A stretch of DNA of 64,000 bases from Compostimonas suwonensis (GCF_002797855.1 NZ_PGFB01000004.1:248001-312000), one strand, 5' to 3'; positions 36,001 to 43,309 are shown, counted from the stretch's first letter. A program made the numbers and translations. Notes: generated from the letters alone by a model not told the origin.

Positions 36001-36031
36001 ACTTGTGCGCGGCGAGCCATCCTGAGATCAC
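30023..36031 (-). CDS. Giant surface protein: beta-propeller-like head, Ig/cadherin-like repeats, FN3 repeats
   Basis: At 2002 residues this is by far the largest product. The GTG at 36031 overlaps the kinase stop as GTGA. A TM segment at about residues 12-35 (SGSLVAAIVATVAVASG) acts as signal anchor. Residues 40-300 form short repeated beta units resembling a propeller, and a DGDGDGDG calcium-like loop and a Gln-rich helix follow near 320-375. From about 395 on, roughly eleven Ig/cadherin-like units of 90-100 residues repeat a pattern such as ADEASVRPGNTVSVQVLDND followed by DPDNG. Then come three or more FN3 units. The C-terminus ends in IDGHTYRYYTPDTGEHL with no LPXTG sorting signal. It probably projects through the wall and may be sensed or controlled by the coupled kinase. 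Confidence 0.88.
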   Translation of the reverse strand: MISGWLAAHKSLVATATSGSLVAAIVATVAVASGGYTAQRLDLGDASVWVVNESKQAVGRVNTEVLELNSVVTSASNDIDVVQDGATVLVVDSGNSTVEIVDAASSEIVESVPLPPDDTRLFLAGDRVVIFSAGSVWIESVDTLSSFDAGSDPTLSFDPDSVASVDPEGALVVWSPSAGEVYRVDAQDSDEVSSTDSLEGIEGADAQVTSVGGRWAALDGTARVLHLDGASVDLSGLIPSTAQAVVQQPSAHGDTVVVAYDGGAVEVPLAGGEPRPIVEGRSGAAAAPTVLGDCLYAAWSDGSAWQRCGDGDGDGDGIPSEIEGMPANPALSFRINGDRVVLNDSRGGASWAVQSAGERIDNWDDLIEQQQDQQQVEENDLDTPPEYDKTQAPPVAVDDEFGARPGRTTVLPVLLNDYDPNGDVLVVAQTSGVPVELGTLDLINDKQQVQLTLPGTASGQLSFDYTITDGRGGSATATVVVTVREPGENSPPQQLRTTKTLVQAGGRVTAQVLSDWIDPDGDPFYLTAASAGETDSVSYKPEGTVVFTDGGGGGERREVALTASDGTAEGSGILVVTVQPAGEVPIIVEAFEANAYTGQEIEIAPLAHVRGGTGTVRLSSVPAKPGVTVVPDYDGGTFRFVAAAEGEYYIDFAVTDGAITANGKVRVSVEDRLDENDKPVTVPHTAYIREQSVATVDVLAGDFDPAGGVLLITGVMNVPETSGLRVEVLEQRILRVTLSKPLDAPVSFTYRVSNGLAEAEGTVTIIQIPQPAHRQAPIANPDSISVRVGDSVDVPVLANDEHPDNDPLTLSPELSTPLPQGAGLLFTSGNRLRYLAPDTAGNFTAVYRVSGPDGQFANAEVRIAVREADAATNNPPVPKTVIARVLAGETVRIPVPLSGIDPDGDSVQLLGQETSPEKGAVTEVGPDWIEYEAGEYSAGTDTFSYTVVDGLGARATGTVRVGISARMEGARNPIATADEASVRPGNTVSVQVLDNDSDPDNGALSVTSVEPTTPGITAEIEDDVVRVTAPEAEGRYGLIYEIQNERGGTSSNFVTVIVRADAPLARPVASDTVLTLSDVLDRETVDVDVLANVFFADGSPRSLDLSVLPGYSTAVVTGDKRVRVTIGDESQIIPFAVAHPDDPQVTAFAFIRVPGYDDALPQLRKGVSRLTIPSESTLTIDINKYVVAVGGDTVRLTDANKVQATHSNGGELVADEGTLRFTSADKYYGPASISFEVTDGDSADDPDGRTATLVLPITVTPRENQPPAFSGGVIDFEPGEQKTIELTKLTSYPYPDDLDELAYSILDPTPAGFTWSLDGQRLTLRAEESTPKNTRTAMTLGVRDGINEGKAGRIDLRVVPSTRPLAVPASDSQIAPRGRTTTIAVLANDSATNPFPDTPLTVNAVRGLDAAGLPAGVRVVPSADKSTLAVTVSPDAVAADTNLQYQVADATGDPDRFAWGTVRISVQDRPEPISNLRVTGYADRQVTIAFTAGAANNSPIEGYEVAVLRRDSGQLVSTTTCQATTCPIATPGNGEGNAVRFEVRAKNGIGLSDPVSLADAIWSDIVPEEATGLRGDPLDGGLRLSWNAVPAPAGASPVNVYVLSLNGSPIDSVAPSRCAERCSVDVGGLQNGASATFTVSARNEAFPAFSVWKTASGSGTPFGPPKPGSLSASANYGSDSVTLSWSGFDPNGDPMIGYYAQRLSGGSVPSGAQACAVSSPAPGTVRPPAQGGSVLDQKTSGRGNGGSVTFDGLGQDDATYYFVVWGYNRSGCTATSVATQVTRPTSGPIREADGQLVPRGKTLEFRLDRLSPSADSYQIRRVGQTGSGVTVGEGSFPRELLGVGYGEQFQFEIRGCRNFVVDICSQTWSGPFSAPASYTFEPDGLRYAYTIDGATGVGTATWSWTGDPGNGAAVPGYSCGVDGEEATGSATATSCVLTVAPLPPEPNDPPDPADPADPNTDPNEEPPTETEPVPAPEPRTWFDVRIDGHTYRYYTPDTGEHL

Positions 36032-37470
36032 GGCAGCGGCTCGTCCTCGACATCGACGCACTTGGGACTGCTCGAGGGGCCCGCCTTGCCGTCGCGGTTG
36101 ACGGTGACGGTCAGGCAGACCCGCTGGGCGCCCTGGGCGTTCACCTGGAACTGCGTCGCACGCTGGGTGCTCGGCTCCTCGTCGTTCGCGCGCACCTGAT
36201 AGGTGTCGCCCTGGGCCAGCCCCGGATCCTGCCACGAGAACAGCACGGTTCCGCCCTCGACGGTTCCCGAGATGGCCGAGACGGTGGGGATCGACTCGTC
36301 GGCGTCGTCGCCGACGAGCACGATGAGGGCGGTCGCGCCGAGGCCGATCACCACGACCGCGAGCGCCACGAGCGACCAGGCGAGGGCGCGCACACCACGA
36401 CCGGCGGATGCCGCGGGCTGCTCCGATTGCTCGCCGCCCCCCTCGCGCACAATCGTGCCCGCGACGGTCTGCCCGGCGATCTGCGGCTGCGGCCCCGTCT
36501 GGCCGCGACGCCGGCGTCGGGGCGGGCCGGCGGAGACGCTCGAGACGGCCGTGATCCTCGTGCGATCGTGCGGGTCGACCTCGGTCGCCGACACCCAGTC
36601 GTCGACGGCGACCTCGATGGGCGTCTGCGGCAGCCCGAGCTCGACCTCGACGCCCTGCAGCTCGCGGATGAACTCGAGGGCCGAGGCGGGCCGGGCGTCC
36701 GGACGCTTCGACATCGCCTTGGCGAGCACGTGCTCGAGCCGCGCGGGCACGTCGGAACGGCCGGTCGGGGCGGGCTTCGCCTTCTGGATGCGCGAGATGA
36801 GCTCGGCCGAGGTGTTGTCGTGGCCCGCCACCTCGAAGGGCGAGCGGCCGGCGAGCAGGGAGTAGACGGTCGCGCCGAGCGACCACACCTCGCTCGCGAT
36901 CGTTCCGGAGGTCTCGTCGAGCAGCACCTCGGGGGCCGACCACGGGATCGACAGGCCCACCGAGTCGGCCGAGTCGTTCTGGCCGACGGTCGACGCGATG
37001 CCGAAGTCGGAGAGCACGGGATGCCCGTACGCGGTCACGAGGATGTTCGACGGCTTGATGTCGCGGTGCAGCACTCCCGCGCGGTGGGCGGTCTCGACGG
37101 CGCTCGCGATCTTGATGCCGACCCGCAGCACCTCGGAGACGGGGATCGCCTCACGCCGGTAGCGCTGGCTGAGCCCGGCCGAGCAGTACTCCATAACGAG
37201 ATAGGGCCGGCCGTCGGCGGCGACGCTCGCCTCGAAGACCGTGAGGATCGACGGATGCGAGCTCAGCTGCGCCATGAGGTTCGCCTCGGCCTGGAACATC
37301 TGCCGCACGTGGCTGTCGACGAGCTCCGAGAGCATGACCTTGACGGCCACCTGACGACGGGGCATGTTCTGCTCGTAGAGGAAGACGTCGGCGAAGCCGC
37401 CCGAGCCGAGCACGTGCAGATAGGAGAATCCGGGCAGGTTGGGCGGGGTCGAGGGCAGGCGTCGTGCCAT
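36028..37470 (-). CDS. Receptor-type serine/threonine protein kinase (PASTA-less)
   Basis: The 480-residue protein has a Hanks-type kinase domain in residues 15-275: GSGGFADVF glycine loop, Lys44 in VAVKVM, HRDIKPSN catalytic loop, DFG in LSDFGIAS and the APE-like SAPEVLL. A juxtamembrane stretch follows with DRTRITAVSSV. One TM helix lies at about 350-375 (LAWSLVALAVVVIGLGATAL), and the extracytoplasmic C-terminal domain of about 100 residues has FN3-like pattern in place of the PASTA repeats of PknB. It overlaps the giant surface-protein gene by 4 bases, so the two may form a sensor pair. The PP2C phosphatase gene is 181 bp upstream. Confidence 0.92.
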   Translation of the reverse strand: MARRLPSTPPNLPGFSYLHVLGSGGFADVFLYEQNMPRRQVAVKVMLSELVDSHVRQMFQAEANLMAQLSSHPSILTVFEASVAADGRPYLVMEYCSAGLSQRYRREAIPVSEVLRVGIKIASAVETAHRAGVLHRDIKPSNILVTAYGHPVLSDFGIASTVGQNDSADSVGLSIPWSAPEVLLDETSGTIASEVWSLGATVYSLLAGRSPFEVAGHDNTSAELISRIQKAKPAPTGRSDVPARLEHVLAKAMSKRPDARPASALEFIRELQGVEVELGLPQTPIEVAVDDWVSATEVDPHDRTRITAVSSVSAGPPRRRRRGQTGPQPQIAGQTVAGTIVREGGGEQSEQPAASAGRGVRALAWSLVALAVVVIGLGATALIVLVGDDADESIPTVSAISGTVEGGTVLFSWQDPGLAQGDTYQVRANDEEPSTQRATQFQVNAQGAQRVCLTVTVNRDGKAGPSSSPKCVDVEDEPLP

Positions 37471-37651
37471 GTCTTTCTCCCCCGTTCATCCTCTGAGCGT
37501 CGCGAGTGGTGCGTGGATCACGCTGCCCGGGCGAGCGGTCCACCCCACCGACGACCAGGCAAAACGTTCAATAAGTCTAAATACTCGAACACACTCCTGT
37601 GACCGCCCTGTTGGGGGCTTGCCGAACGGCATGATTCACGACGTGAACCGC
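37471..37651. promoter_or_regulatory. Intergenic region ahead of the kinase gene
   Basis: This 181-bp gap separates the PP2C stop from the kinase start. A notably A/T-rich patch (about 37560-37590), unlike the surrounding GC, probably holds a kinase promoter. A small inverted repeat TTCACGACGTGAA lies at 37635-37647, next to the PP2C stop. It is not followed by a T-run, so a terminator is not clear. The kinase half of the locus may thus be transcribed separately. Confidence 0.4.
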
Positions 37652-38473
37652 TCAGTGGCGCGGGGACGCCGAACGGGTCTCGACGGTCGGGCGCTGGGCC
37701 TCGACGTCCACGACGACGACGGTCACGTTGTCGCGCCCGCCGTTGTCGAGCGCGGCGTCGATGAGATGGTCGGCGGCGTCGTCCGGATCCGGATTGGAGA
37801 CCAGGAAGTGCCGGATGCCGTAGTCGGTGAGCTCCTTCGTGAGCCCGTCGGAGCAGATCAGGATGCGCATGCCCGGGATGACAGGCAGCACCCGGAAGTC
37901 GGGGTCAGGCACGTCGTTGAACCCGACGGAGCGCGTGATGACGTTGCTGTGCGGGTGACCCTCGGCGTCCTCCGGGCGGATGGCACCCGCGTCGATGAGC
38001 TCCTGCACGACCGAGTGGTCGACGGTGAGCTGCTCGAGCACCCCCTCGACGAGCTGGTACACCCGGGAGTCGCCGATGTTGAAGACGACCCACTGCGGGG
38101 TGCCGCCGATGAGTGTCAGCGCGATGCCCGTGACGGTTGTGCCCGTTCCGAGCTCGCTCTCGCCGGCGCCCTTGCCGATGTCGTCGACAGCGGCGCGCAG
38201 GGCCCTGTCGATGCCGCCCGGCTCGACGTAGTCGTGCCCCACGTTCTCGGCGAGCCGCGTGACGACGGCCGCGCTCGCGAAGTCGCCCGCGGAGTGCCCG
38301 CCCATGCCGTCGGCGACGGCGAAGAGGGGCGAACGGGCGAGGAAGCTGTCCTCGTTGACGGCACGCCGGTGCCCGGTGTCGGTGCGGGCGGCCCAGCTGA
38401 GGGTCACCGCGAGGTCGTCTCGTCCGGGGACGACGACAGTGTGATTGCTCACGCTACGGCCGATCTGGGTCAC
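37652..38473 (-). CDS. PP2C-family serine/threonine phosphatase
   Basis: The 273-residue cytosolic enzyme shows the metal-dependent phosphatase motifs RRAVNEDSF, FAVADGMGGHSAGD and, later, ICSDGLTKELTD and GGRDNVTVVVVDV, which bring the Asp residues that bind two metal ions. It is expected to reverse the kinase encoded at 36028 and dephosphorylate the FHA proteins. The gene begins 34 bp after the FHA gene stop. It lacks a TM segment, unlike PstP of mycobacteria, so it is soluble. Confidence 0.93.
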   Translation of the reverse strand: MTQIGRSVSNHTVVVPGRDDLAVTLSWAARTDTGHRRAVNEDSFLARSPLFAVADGMGGHSAGDFASAAVVTRLAENVGHDYVEPGGIDRALRAAVDDIGKGAGESELGTGTTVTGIALTLIGGTPQWVVFNIGDSRVYQLVEGVLEQLTVDHSVVQELIDAGAIRPEDAEGHPHSNVITRSVGFNDVPDPDFRVLPVIPGMRILICSDGLTKELTDYGIRHFLVSNPDPDDAADHLIDAALDNGGRDNVTVVVVDVEAQRPTVETRSASPRH

Positions 38474-38507
38474 AGTCGGTGTCCTCCAGGGGGGAATGGG
38501 GGAACGT

Positions 38508-39671
38508 CTACCGAGAGGCCGGCAGGATCTCCACGATTGTACCGTCGCCCACGGAGACGAGTGCGCCCGGCACGACGACGATCGACTCGCCCTGCCGCAG
38601 ACGCTGCGGCCGGGAGCCCGGGAGCGTCACGGTCGTGCCGTTGGTCGAGCGCAGATCGGTGACGACGACGCTGTCGCCGGTCTGGCGGATCTCGACGTGG
38701 GTGCTCGACACCTCGCGAGTGGGCGACGGCACCGTCACGAGACGCGGGATGACCCCGTCGGTGATACGCGGCGAGCTCGGCCGCCGCCCGATGAAGGTCA
38801 CCTGGTCGAGCGGGTAGAGCTCCTCCCCGACCCGGATGCGGTGCACCGATCTCGGCCGGATGAGCGTGTCGCCCTCGACGATGTCGGGAGCGGAGACGGG
38901 CCCGGGAGCCGCGGATGCCGGGGCGGGAACGGACGCGGACACACGCGCCGACACGAGCGTGTCCTCGTCGAGCTCGGGCAGGGGCTCGGGCCGCGGCACG
39001 GCGGACGCAGGAGCCGGGGCCGGCGCAGGAGTCGGGGCCGCAGCAGGAGCCGGCGCAGGCGGCAACCCGTCGAGCGGCGCCCGTCGTGGGCGGATGATCG
39101 TGTCGTCGACGTCGGCGATGGGCTCGGCCGGCTGCGCGGGTGCGGCGCTCACGATCGTGTCGTCGTCGGCCTCGCTCGCCGACAACGACCAGCCGAGCGT
39201 CATCCCCCGGGCCACTCCGACGCCGAGCGGAAGCGCGCCGGGCAGCGATCGGGCGAACGACCGCGGTGCGGCGGCCGAGCCTCCGACGACGAAGCTCGTG
39301 ACGTTGTGGAAGTCGGCGAGCAGCCAGGGGCGCACCCCGCGGTCGTCGAAGCGGCGCACACCGCCCACCGAGAACACGTCGAGCACGGCGTCGCCGCGCA
39401 CGACGGAGGTGATCGCGGCGCCGTCGGCCGCGGGCGCGACATCCGCCTCGACCGCCACGACGGCGAAGGATGCGAGCCCGCCCTCGCCGAGCGGCAGGCG
39501 CGAGACGAGCGTCTCGACCGAGACCTCCGGCACCGGGGCGAGACGCCAGAGCTCCTCGATGACGGCCGACGGAGCGCCGGAGGGCACCGCGACGAGGAAG
39601 GTGGAGCCGACGACGAACGTCCACGGCGACGGCGCCCCGTCGACCGCGGAGTAGGAGACGAAGCCTGCCAC
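38508..39671 (-). CDS. FHA-domain protein with repeated acidic-Thr motifs
   Basis: This 387-residue protein begins with a domain I do not recognise (about 1-170, hydrophobic and beta-rich). A Pro/Ala-rich linker and a C-terminal FHA domain (about 285-380) follow, the latter with FIGRRPSSPR, VSSTHVEIR and DLRSTNGT. The linker repeats a short motif four times: DDTIV, DDTII, EDTLV and GDTLI. These acidic-Thr sites look like substrates of the neighbouring kinase and docking sites for FHA domains, as in GarA-like switches. The GTG at 39671 is the only start that does not run into the aldehyde dehydrogenase gene 6 bp upstream. It is probably cotranscribed with that gene and with PP2C. Confidence 0.83.
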   Translation of the reverse strand: MAGFVSYSAVDGAPSPWTFVVGSTFLVAVPSGAPSAVIEELWRLAPVPEVSVETLVSRLPLGEGGLASFAVVAVEADVAPAADGAAITSVVRGDAVLDVFSVGGVRRFDDRGVRPWLLADFHNVTSFVVGGSAAAPRSFARSLPGALPLGVGVARGMTLGWSLSASEADDDTIVSAAPAQPAEPIADVDDTIIRPRRAPLDGLPPAPAPAAAPTPAPAPAPASAVPRPEPLPELDEDTLVSARVSASVPAPASAAPGPVSAPDIVEGDTLIRPRSVHRIRVGEELYPLDQVTFIGRRPSSPRITDGVIPRLVTVPSPTREVSSTHVEIRQTGDSVVVTDLRSTNGTTVTLPGSRPQRLRQGESIVVVPGALVSVGDGTIVEILPASR

Positions 39672-39676
39672 GTGCG

Positions 39677-41116
39677 CTAGTTCGTTCCGATGTACGACAT
39701 CACGTGCTTGACGCGCGTGTAGTCCTCGAAACCGTACATCGAGAGGTCTTTGCCGTATCCGGAGTGCTTGAAACCGCCGTGCGGCATCTCGGCGACGAGC
39801 GGGATGTGCGTGTTGATCCAGACGCAGCCGAAGTCGAGGCCCTTCGCGAACCGCATCGCGCGGCCGTGGTCGCGGGTCCAGACCGACGACGAGAGGCCGT
39901 ACTGCACGCCGTTGGCCCAGCGCATGGCCTGCGCCTCGTCGCTGAACCTCTGCACGGTGATCACCGGCCCGAAGATCTCGTGCTGCACCGCCTCGTCGTT
40001 CTGTCGGAGACCCGAGACGATCGTGGCCTCGTAGAAGTATCCCCGCTCGCCCTGGCGGCGACCGCCGAGCTCGACGTTCGCGTGGTCGGGCAGCCGGTCG
40101 ACGAAGCCGCTCACCTGCTCGAGCTGGGCGGCGTTGTTGACCGGGCCGAAGAGGATGCCGTCGTCGCTCGGCGCGCCCGTCTTCGCGTTGTCGCGCGCGT
40201 AGGCGGCGAGCGCCGCGACGAACTCGTCGTGGATGCCCTCCTGCACGAGCAGCCGGGTCGCGGCGGTGCAGTCCTGGCCCGCGTTGAAGTAGCCAGCGGC
40301 GACGATGCCCTGCACGGCGAGCGGGATGTCGGCGTCGTCGAACACGATCACGGGCGCCTTGCCGCCGAGCTCGAGGTGCACGCGCTTGAGATCGTGCGCC
40401 GCCGACCGCGCGACCTCCATGCCCGCACGCACCGAGCCGGTGATCGAGATCATCTGCGGGATGCGGTTCTCGACCATGTGCCTGCCGGTGTCGCGATCGC
40501 CCGTGAGAACGTTGAGCACCCCCTTCGGCAGGAACTCGGCCGCGACCTCGGCGAGCAGCAGCGTCGACGAGGGGGTCGTGTCGGAGGGCTTGAGCACGAC
40601 CGTGTTGCCCGCCGCGACCGCGGGCGCGAACTTCCAGACCGCCATGTTGAGCGGGTAGTTCCAGGGGGTCACCTGGCCGATGACGCCGATCGGCTCGCGG
40701 CGGATCGAGGAGGTGTGGTCTTTCATGTACTCCGCGCTCGCCCGGCCCTCGAGCACACGCGCGGCGCCGGCGAAGAAGCGGATCTGGTCGACCGAGAGCA
40801 TGATCTCGTCGTCGACGAGCGAGGCGCGCGGCTTGCCCGTGTCGAGGGACTCGATGTCGGCGAACTCCTCGGCCCTCTTCTCGATGGCGTCGGCGATGCG
40901 GAAGAGGGCGAGCTGGCGCTCGGAGGGCGTCGCGTCGCCCCACTCCTCGAAGGCCGTCGAGGCTGCCTCGTAGGCGTTCTCGACGTCTTTCTCCGAGGAG
41001 ATCGGCGACGTCGCGTAGACCTCCTCGGTGGCGGGATCGATGAGGTCGAAGCGCTGCGTCGACTCCGGCGCAACGAACTCCCCGTTCACGAAATTGCGTA
41101 GCTCGCGAGCACTCAT
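39677..41116 (-). CDS. Aldehyde dehydrogenase, gamma-aminobutyraldehyde type
   Basis: The 479-residue NAD(P)-dependent enzyme has the cofactor segment [13 protein letters not shown], the Lys-containing [10 protein letters not shown], general base Glu in LELGGKAP and nucleophile Cys283 in [11 protein letters not shown]. The C-terminal [20 protein letters not shown] is typical of aminobutyraldehyde dehydrogenases (PatD/YdcW group), which oxidise 4-aminobutanal to GABA. A Lrp regulator and a polyamine-type aminotransferase are divergent, which supports a putrescine pathway ending with the GABA aminotransferases. It lies 6 bp before the FHA gene, so metabolic and signalling genes may share one transcript. 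Confidence 0.9.
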   Translation of the reverse strand: MSARELRNFVNGEFVAPESTQRFDLIDPATEEVYATSPISSEKDVENAYEAASTAFEEWGDATPSERQLALFRIADAIEKRAEEFADIESLDTGKPRASLVDDEIMLSVDQIRFFAGAARVLEGRASAEYMKDHTSSIRREPIGVIGQVTPWNYPLNMAVWKFAPAVAAGNTVVLKPSDTTPSSTLLLAEVAAEFLPKGVLNVLTGDRDTGRHMVENRIPQMISITGSVRAGMEVARSAAHDLKRVHLELGGKAPVIVFDDADIPLAVQGIVAAGYFNAGQDCTAATRLLVQEGIHDEFVAALAAYARDNAKTGAPSDDGILFGPVNNAAQLEQVSGFVDRLPDHANVELGGRRQGERGYFYEATIVSGLRQNDEAVQHEIFGPVITVQRFSDEAQAMRWANGVQYGLSSSVWTRDHGRAMRFAKGLDFGCVWINTHIPLVAEMPHGGFKHSGYGKDLSMYGFEDYTRVKHVMSYIGTN

Positions 41117-41171
41117 GCCGGAAGTCTACCGAGTTCATCCCGCGCCATGGCTACCGATTTCGACACTAAAA

Positions 41172-41214
41172 CCGCTGAACATATGCGGAATCGCTTGCCG
41201 GGGCACTGCCCGGC
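41172..41214. promoter_or_regulatory. Inverted repeats in the divergent Lrp / aldehyde dehydrogenase region
   Basis: Two imperfect dyads lie in the 113-bp divergent region: CCGC and GCGG arms at 41172-41175 and 41185-41188, and perfect 6-bp arms GCCGGG and CCCGGC at 41197-41202 and 41209-41214. They are plausible sites for the Lrp protein encoded at 41230, controlling both directions. Binding has not been shown. Confidence 0.45.
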
Positions 41215-41229
41215 TGACAGAATCGAGCC

Positions 41230-41697
41230 ATGACCGTCAAGACGAAGCCCGTGCAGCTCGACGACGTATCGAAGGCCATCATCGAGCAGCTCCAGACCGA
41301 CGGACGACGCTCCTACGCCGAGATCGGCAAGACGATCGGCCTGAGCGAGGCCGCCGTGCGGCAGCGGGTGCAGAAGCTCACCGAGTCGGGTGTTATGCAG
41401 ATCGTCGCCGTGACCGACCCCATGCAGCTGGGCTTCTACCGCCAGGCGATGATCGGGGTGCGCGTGGGCGGTGACACCCGCGTCGTCGCCGACAAGCTCG
41501 CGGCCCTCTCGAGCGTCGACTACGTCGTGCTCACCGCGGGCACCTTCGACATTCTCGTCGAGGTCGTCTGCGAGAACGACGAAGACCTCATCACCCTGCT
41601 CAACTCCGAGATCAGGAGCCTCGAGGGCGTGCTCTCCACCGAGACGTTCGTCTACCTCAAGCTCCACAAGCAGTTGTACAACTGGGGAACCAGATAG
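41230..41697 (+). CDS. Lrp/AsnC-family transcriptional regulator
   Basis: This 155-residue protein has the family's N-terminal winged helix-turn-helix (LDDVSKAIIEQLQTDGRRSY, then LSEAAVRQRVQKL). The C-terminal RAM/AsnC ligand domain includes GVRVGGDTRVV and VVLTAGTFDILVEVVCENDE. It is divergent from the aminobutyraldehyde dehydrogenase and 11 bp upstream of the aminotransferase. I infer that it activates polyamine or GABA catabolism in response to an amine or amino acid. Confidence 0.92.
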   Translation: MTVKTKPVQLDDVSKAIIEQLQTDGRRSYAEIGKTIGLSEAAVRQRVQKLTESGVMQIVAVTDPMQLGFYRQAMIGVRVGGDTRVVADKLAALSSVDYVVLTAGTFDILVEVVCENDEDLITLLNSEIRSLEGVLSTETFVYLKLHKQLYNWGTR

Positions 41698-41708
41698 GAC
41701 GGTGCACC

Positions 41709-43106
41709 GTGTCATCCGATAACACCTTCAACACCTCGTTCGACGACGCCGATCTGCAGCAGAAGGCCAAAGACCATCTCTGGATGCACTTCGCCCGCCA
41801 GTCCGTCATGGAGGACGGCGGCGGCGTGCCCATCATCACCCGGGGCGAGGGCCACCACATCTGGGACTCGACGGGCAAGCGGTACTTCGACGGCCTCTCC
41901 GGCCTCTTCGTCGTGAACGCCGGCCACGGGCGCAGGCGTCTCGCCGAGGTCGCGGCGAGACAGGCGGAGGAGCTGGCCTTCTTCCCGCTCTGGTCGTACG
42001 CGCATCCGAACGCCATCGAGCTCGCCGACCGCCTGGCCGGCTACGCGCCCGGCGACCTCGACCGGGTGTTCTTCTCGACGGGCGGCGGCGAGGCGGTCGA
42101 GACGGCGTTCAAGCTCGCCAAGCACTACTGGAAGCTGCAGGGCCGCCCCGCCAAGCACAAGGTCATCTCGCGTGCCGTCGCCTATCACGGCACGCCGCAG
42201 GGGGCCCTCGCGATCACGGGCATCCCCGCCATGAAGGAGATGTTCGAGCCCCTCGTGCCGGGCGGCTTCCGTGTGCCCAATACGAACTTCTACCGCGCGC
42301 CCGAACACGCCGACGACCTGGAGGCCTTCGGGCTGTGGGCGGCGAACCGCATCGAGGAGATGATCCTCTTCGAGGGCCCCGAGACCGTCGCGGCCGTCTT
42401 CCTCGAGCCCGTGCAGAACAGCGGCGGATGCTTCCCGCCCCCGCCCGGCTACTTCCAGCGTGTGCGCGAGATCTGCGACCAGTACGAGGTGCTGCTCGTG
42501 AGCGACGAGGTCATCTGCGCCTTCGGGCGCATCGGCGAGATGTTCGCCTGCGACGCCTACGGCTACGTGCCCGACATGATCACCTGCGCGAAGGGCATGA
42601 CGAGCGGCTACTCCCCCATCGGCGCGACCATCGTGAGCGACAGGGTCTACGAGCCGTTCAAGCACGGCCAGGCGAGCTTCCCGCACGGCTACACCTTCGG
42701 CGGCCACCCGGTCTCCGCGGCCGTCGCCCTCGCCAACCTCGACATCTTCGAGGAGGAGGGGCTCAACGAGCGCGTGCGCGAGAACTCGCCGCTCTTCCGC
42801 GCCTCGCTCGAGAGGCTGCTCGACCTGCCGATCGTGGGAGACGTGCGCGGCGACGGCTATTTCTTCGGCATCGAGCTCGTGAAGGACAAGGCCACGAAGC
42901 TCACCTTCGACGCCGACGAGTCGGAGCGCCTGCTGCGCGGCTTCCTCTCCAAGGCGCTCTTCGAGGCGGGGCTGTACTGCCGCGCCGACGACCGCGGCGA
43001 CCCCGTCATCCAGCTCGCGCCGCCGCTCACCGTCGGCCCCGCCGAGTTCGACGAGATCGAGGGCATCCTGCGCGGCGTGCTCACGGAGGCCTGGTCGCGC
43101 CTCTAG
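41709..43106 (+). CDS. Class III omega-aminotransferase, probably acting on putrescine or other amines
   Basis: This 465-residue PLP enzyme is of the class III fold but distinct from the two GabT proteins. It has the N-terminal DHLWMHFARQ, a cofactor-binding STGGGEAVETAFKLA, SDEVICAFGRIGEMF with the cofactor Asp, and the Schiff-base Lys in MITCAKGMTSGYSPIGA. This subgroup includes putrescine-, taurine- and beta-alanine-pyruvate aminotransferases. With the divergent aminobutyraldehyde dehydrogenase it would form a two-step putrescine to GABA route. It starts 11 bp after lrp, probably in one operon. Confidence 0.85.
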   Translation: MSSDNTFNTSFDDADLQQKAKDHLWMHFARQSVMEDGGGVPIITRGEGHHIWDSTGKRYFDGLSGLFVVNAGHGRRRLAEVAARQAEELAFFPLWSYAHPNAIELADRLAGYAPGDLDRVFFSTGGGEAVETAFKLAKHYWKLQGRPAKHKVISRAVAYHGTPQGALAITGIPAMKEMFEPLVPGGFRVPNTNFYRAPEHADDLEAFGLWAANRIEEMILFEGPETVAAVFLEPVQNSGGCFPPPPGYFQRVREICDQYEVLLVSDEVICAFGRIGEMFACDAYGYVPDMITCAKGMTSGYSPIGATIVSDRVYEPFKHGQASFPHGYTFGGHPVSAAVALANLDIFEEEGLNERVRENSPLFRASLERLLDLPIVGDVRGDGYFFGIELVKDKATKLTFDADESERLLRGFLSKALFEAGLYCRADDRGDPVIQLAPPLTVGPAEFDEIEGILRGVLTEAWSRL

Positions 43107-43133
43107 CTACCCCCCTACTTTCTACTTTTTTCG

Positions 43134-43167
43134 CCCACCACCCACCACCCACCACCCACCACCCACT
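43134..43167 (+). repeat. Tandem repeat of CCCACCA
   Basis: Four full 7-bp CCCACCA units (43134-43161) and one partial unit follow the aminotransferase stop. The tract is pyrimidine-rich on the plus strand and is a likely slippage hot spot. Confidence 0.9.
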
Positions 43168-43182
43168 CACAACGGCCTACTC

Positions 43183-43259
43183 AAAACGACGGAGATTTCG
43201 CCAAAATCTGCACGTTGAGGCGCGAAAGGGCCCACTTTCAGCGAAATCTCCGTCGTTTT
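43183..43259. repeat. Long palindromic element with 19-bp perfect arms
   Basis: Arms AAAACGACGGAGATTTCGC (43183-43201) and its exact complement (43241-43259) flank 39 bp that contain a nested GAAAG/CTTTC stem (43224-43239). Both transcripts would end the hairpin with a U-rich TTTT, so it could serve as a bidirectional terminator between the convergent aminotransferase and ABC genes. Its size and nested stem look more like a dispersed REP/MITE-type element. Copy number in the genome is unknown. Confidence 0.8.
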
Positions 43260-43265
43260 AAGTTC

Positions 43266-43309
43266 AAGGGGAAGGGGAAGGGGAAGGGAAAAGGGAAGGG
43301 GGGACGAGG
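43266..43309 (+). repeat. Low-complexity purine tract (AAGGGG repeats)
   Basis: Three AAGGGG units are followed by further GGG runs and a GGGGGG run. The plus strand has enough G-runs to form a G-quadruplex. It lies 9 bp from the stop of the convergent ABC gene. Confidence 0.85.

Noticed and set aside
31631-36025. A 1464-codon plus-strand frame
   Set aside because: Antisense to the repeat protein; composed of His/Arg/Gly/Val runs from codon bias, without motifs.
41172-41188. Second LexA-like site (contains GAACATATG)
   Set aside because: The right half lacks GTTC, so it does not match the palindrome seen at 19595; kept only as a possible Lrp site.
43134-43167. Possible CRISPR array
   Set aside because: The unit is 7 bp with no spacers, and there are no cas genes in the window.
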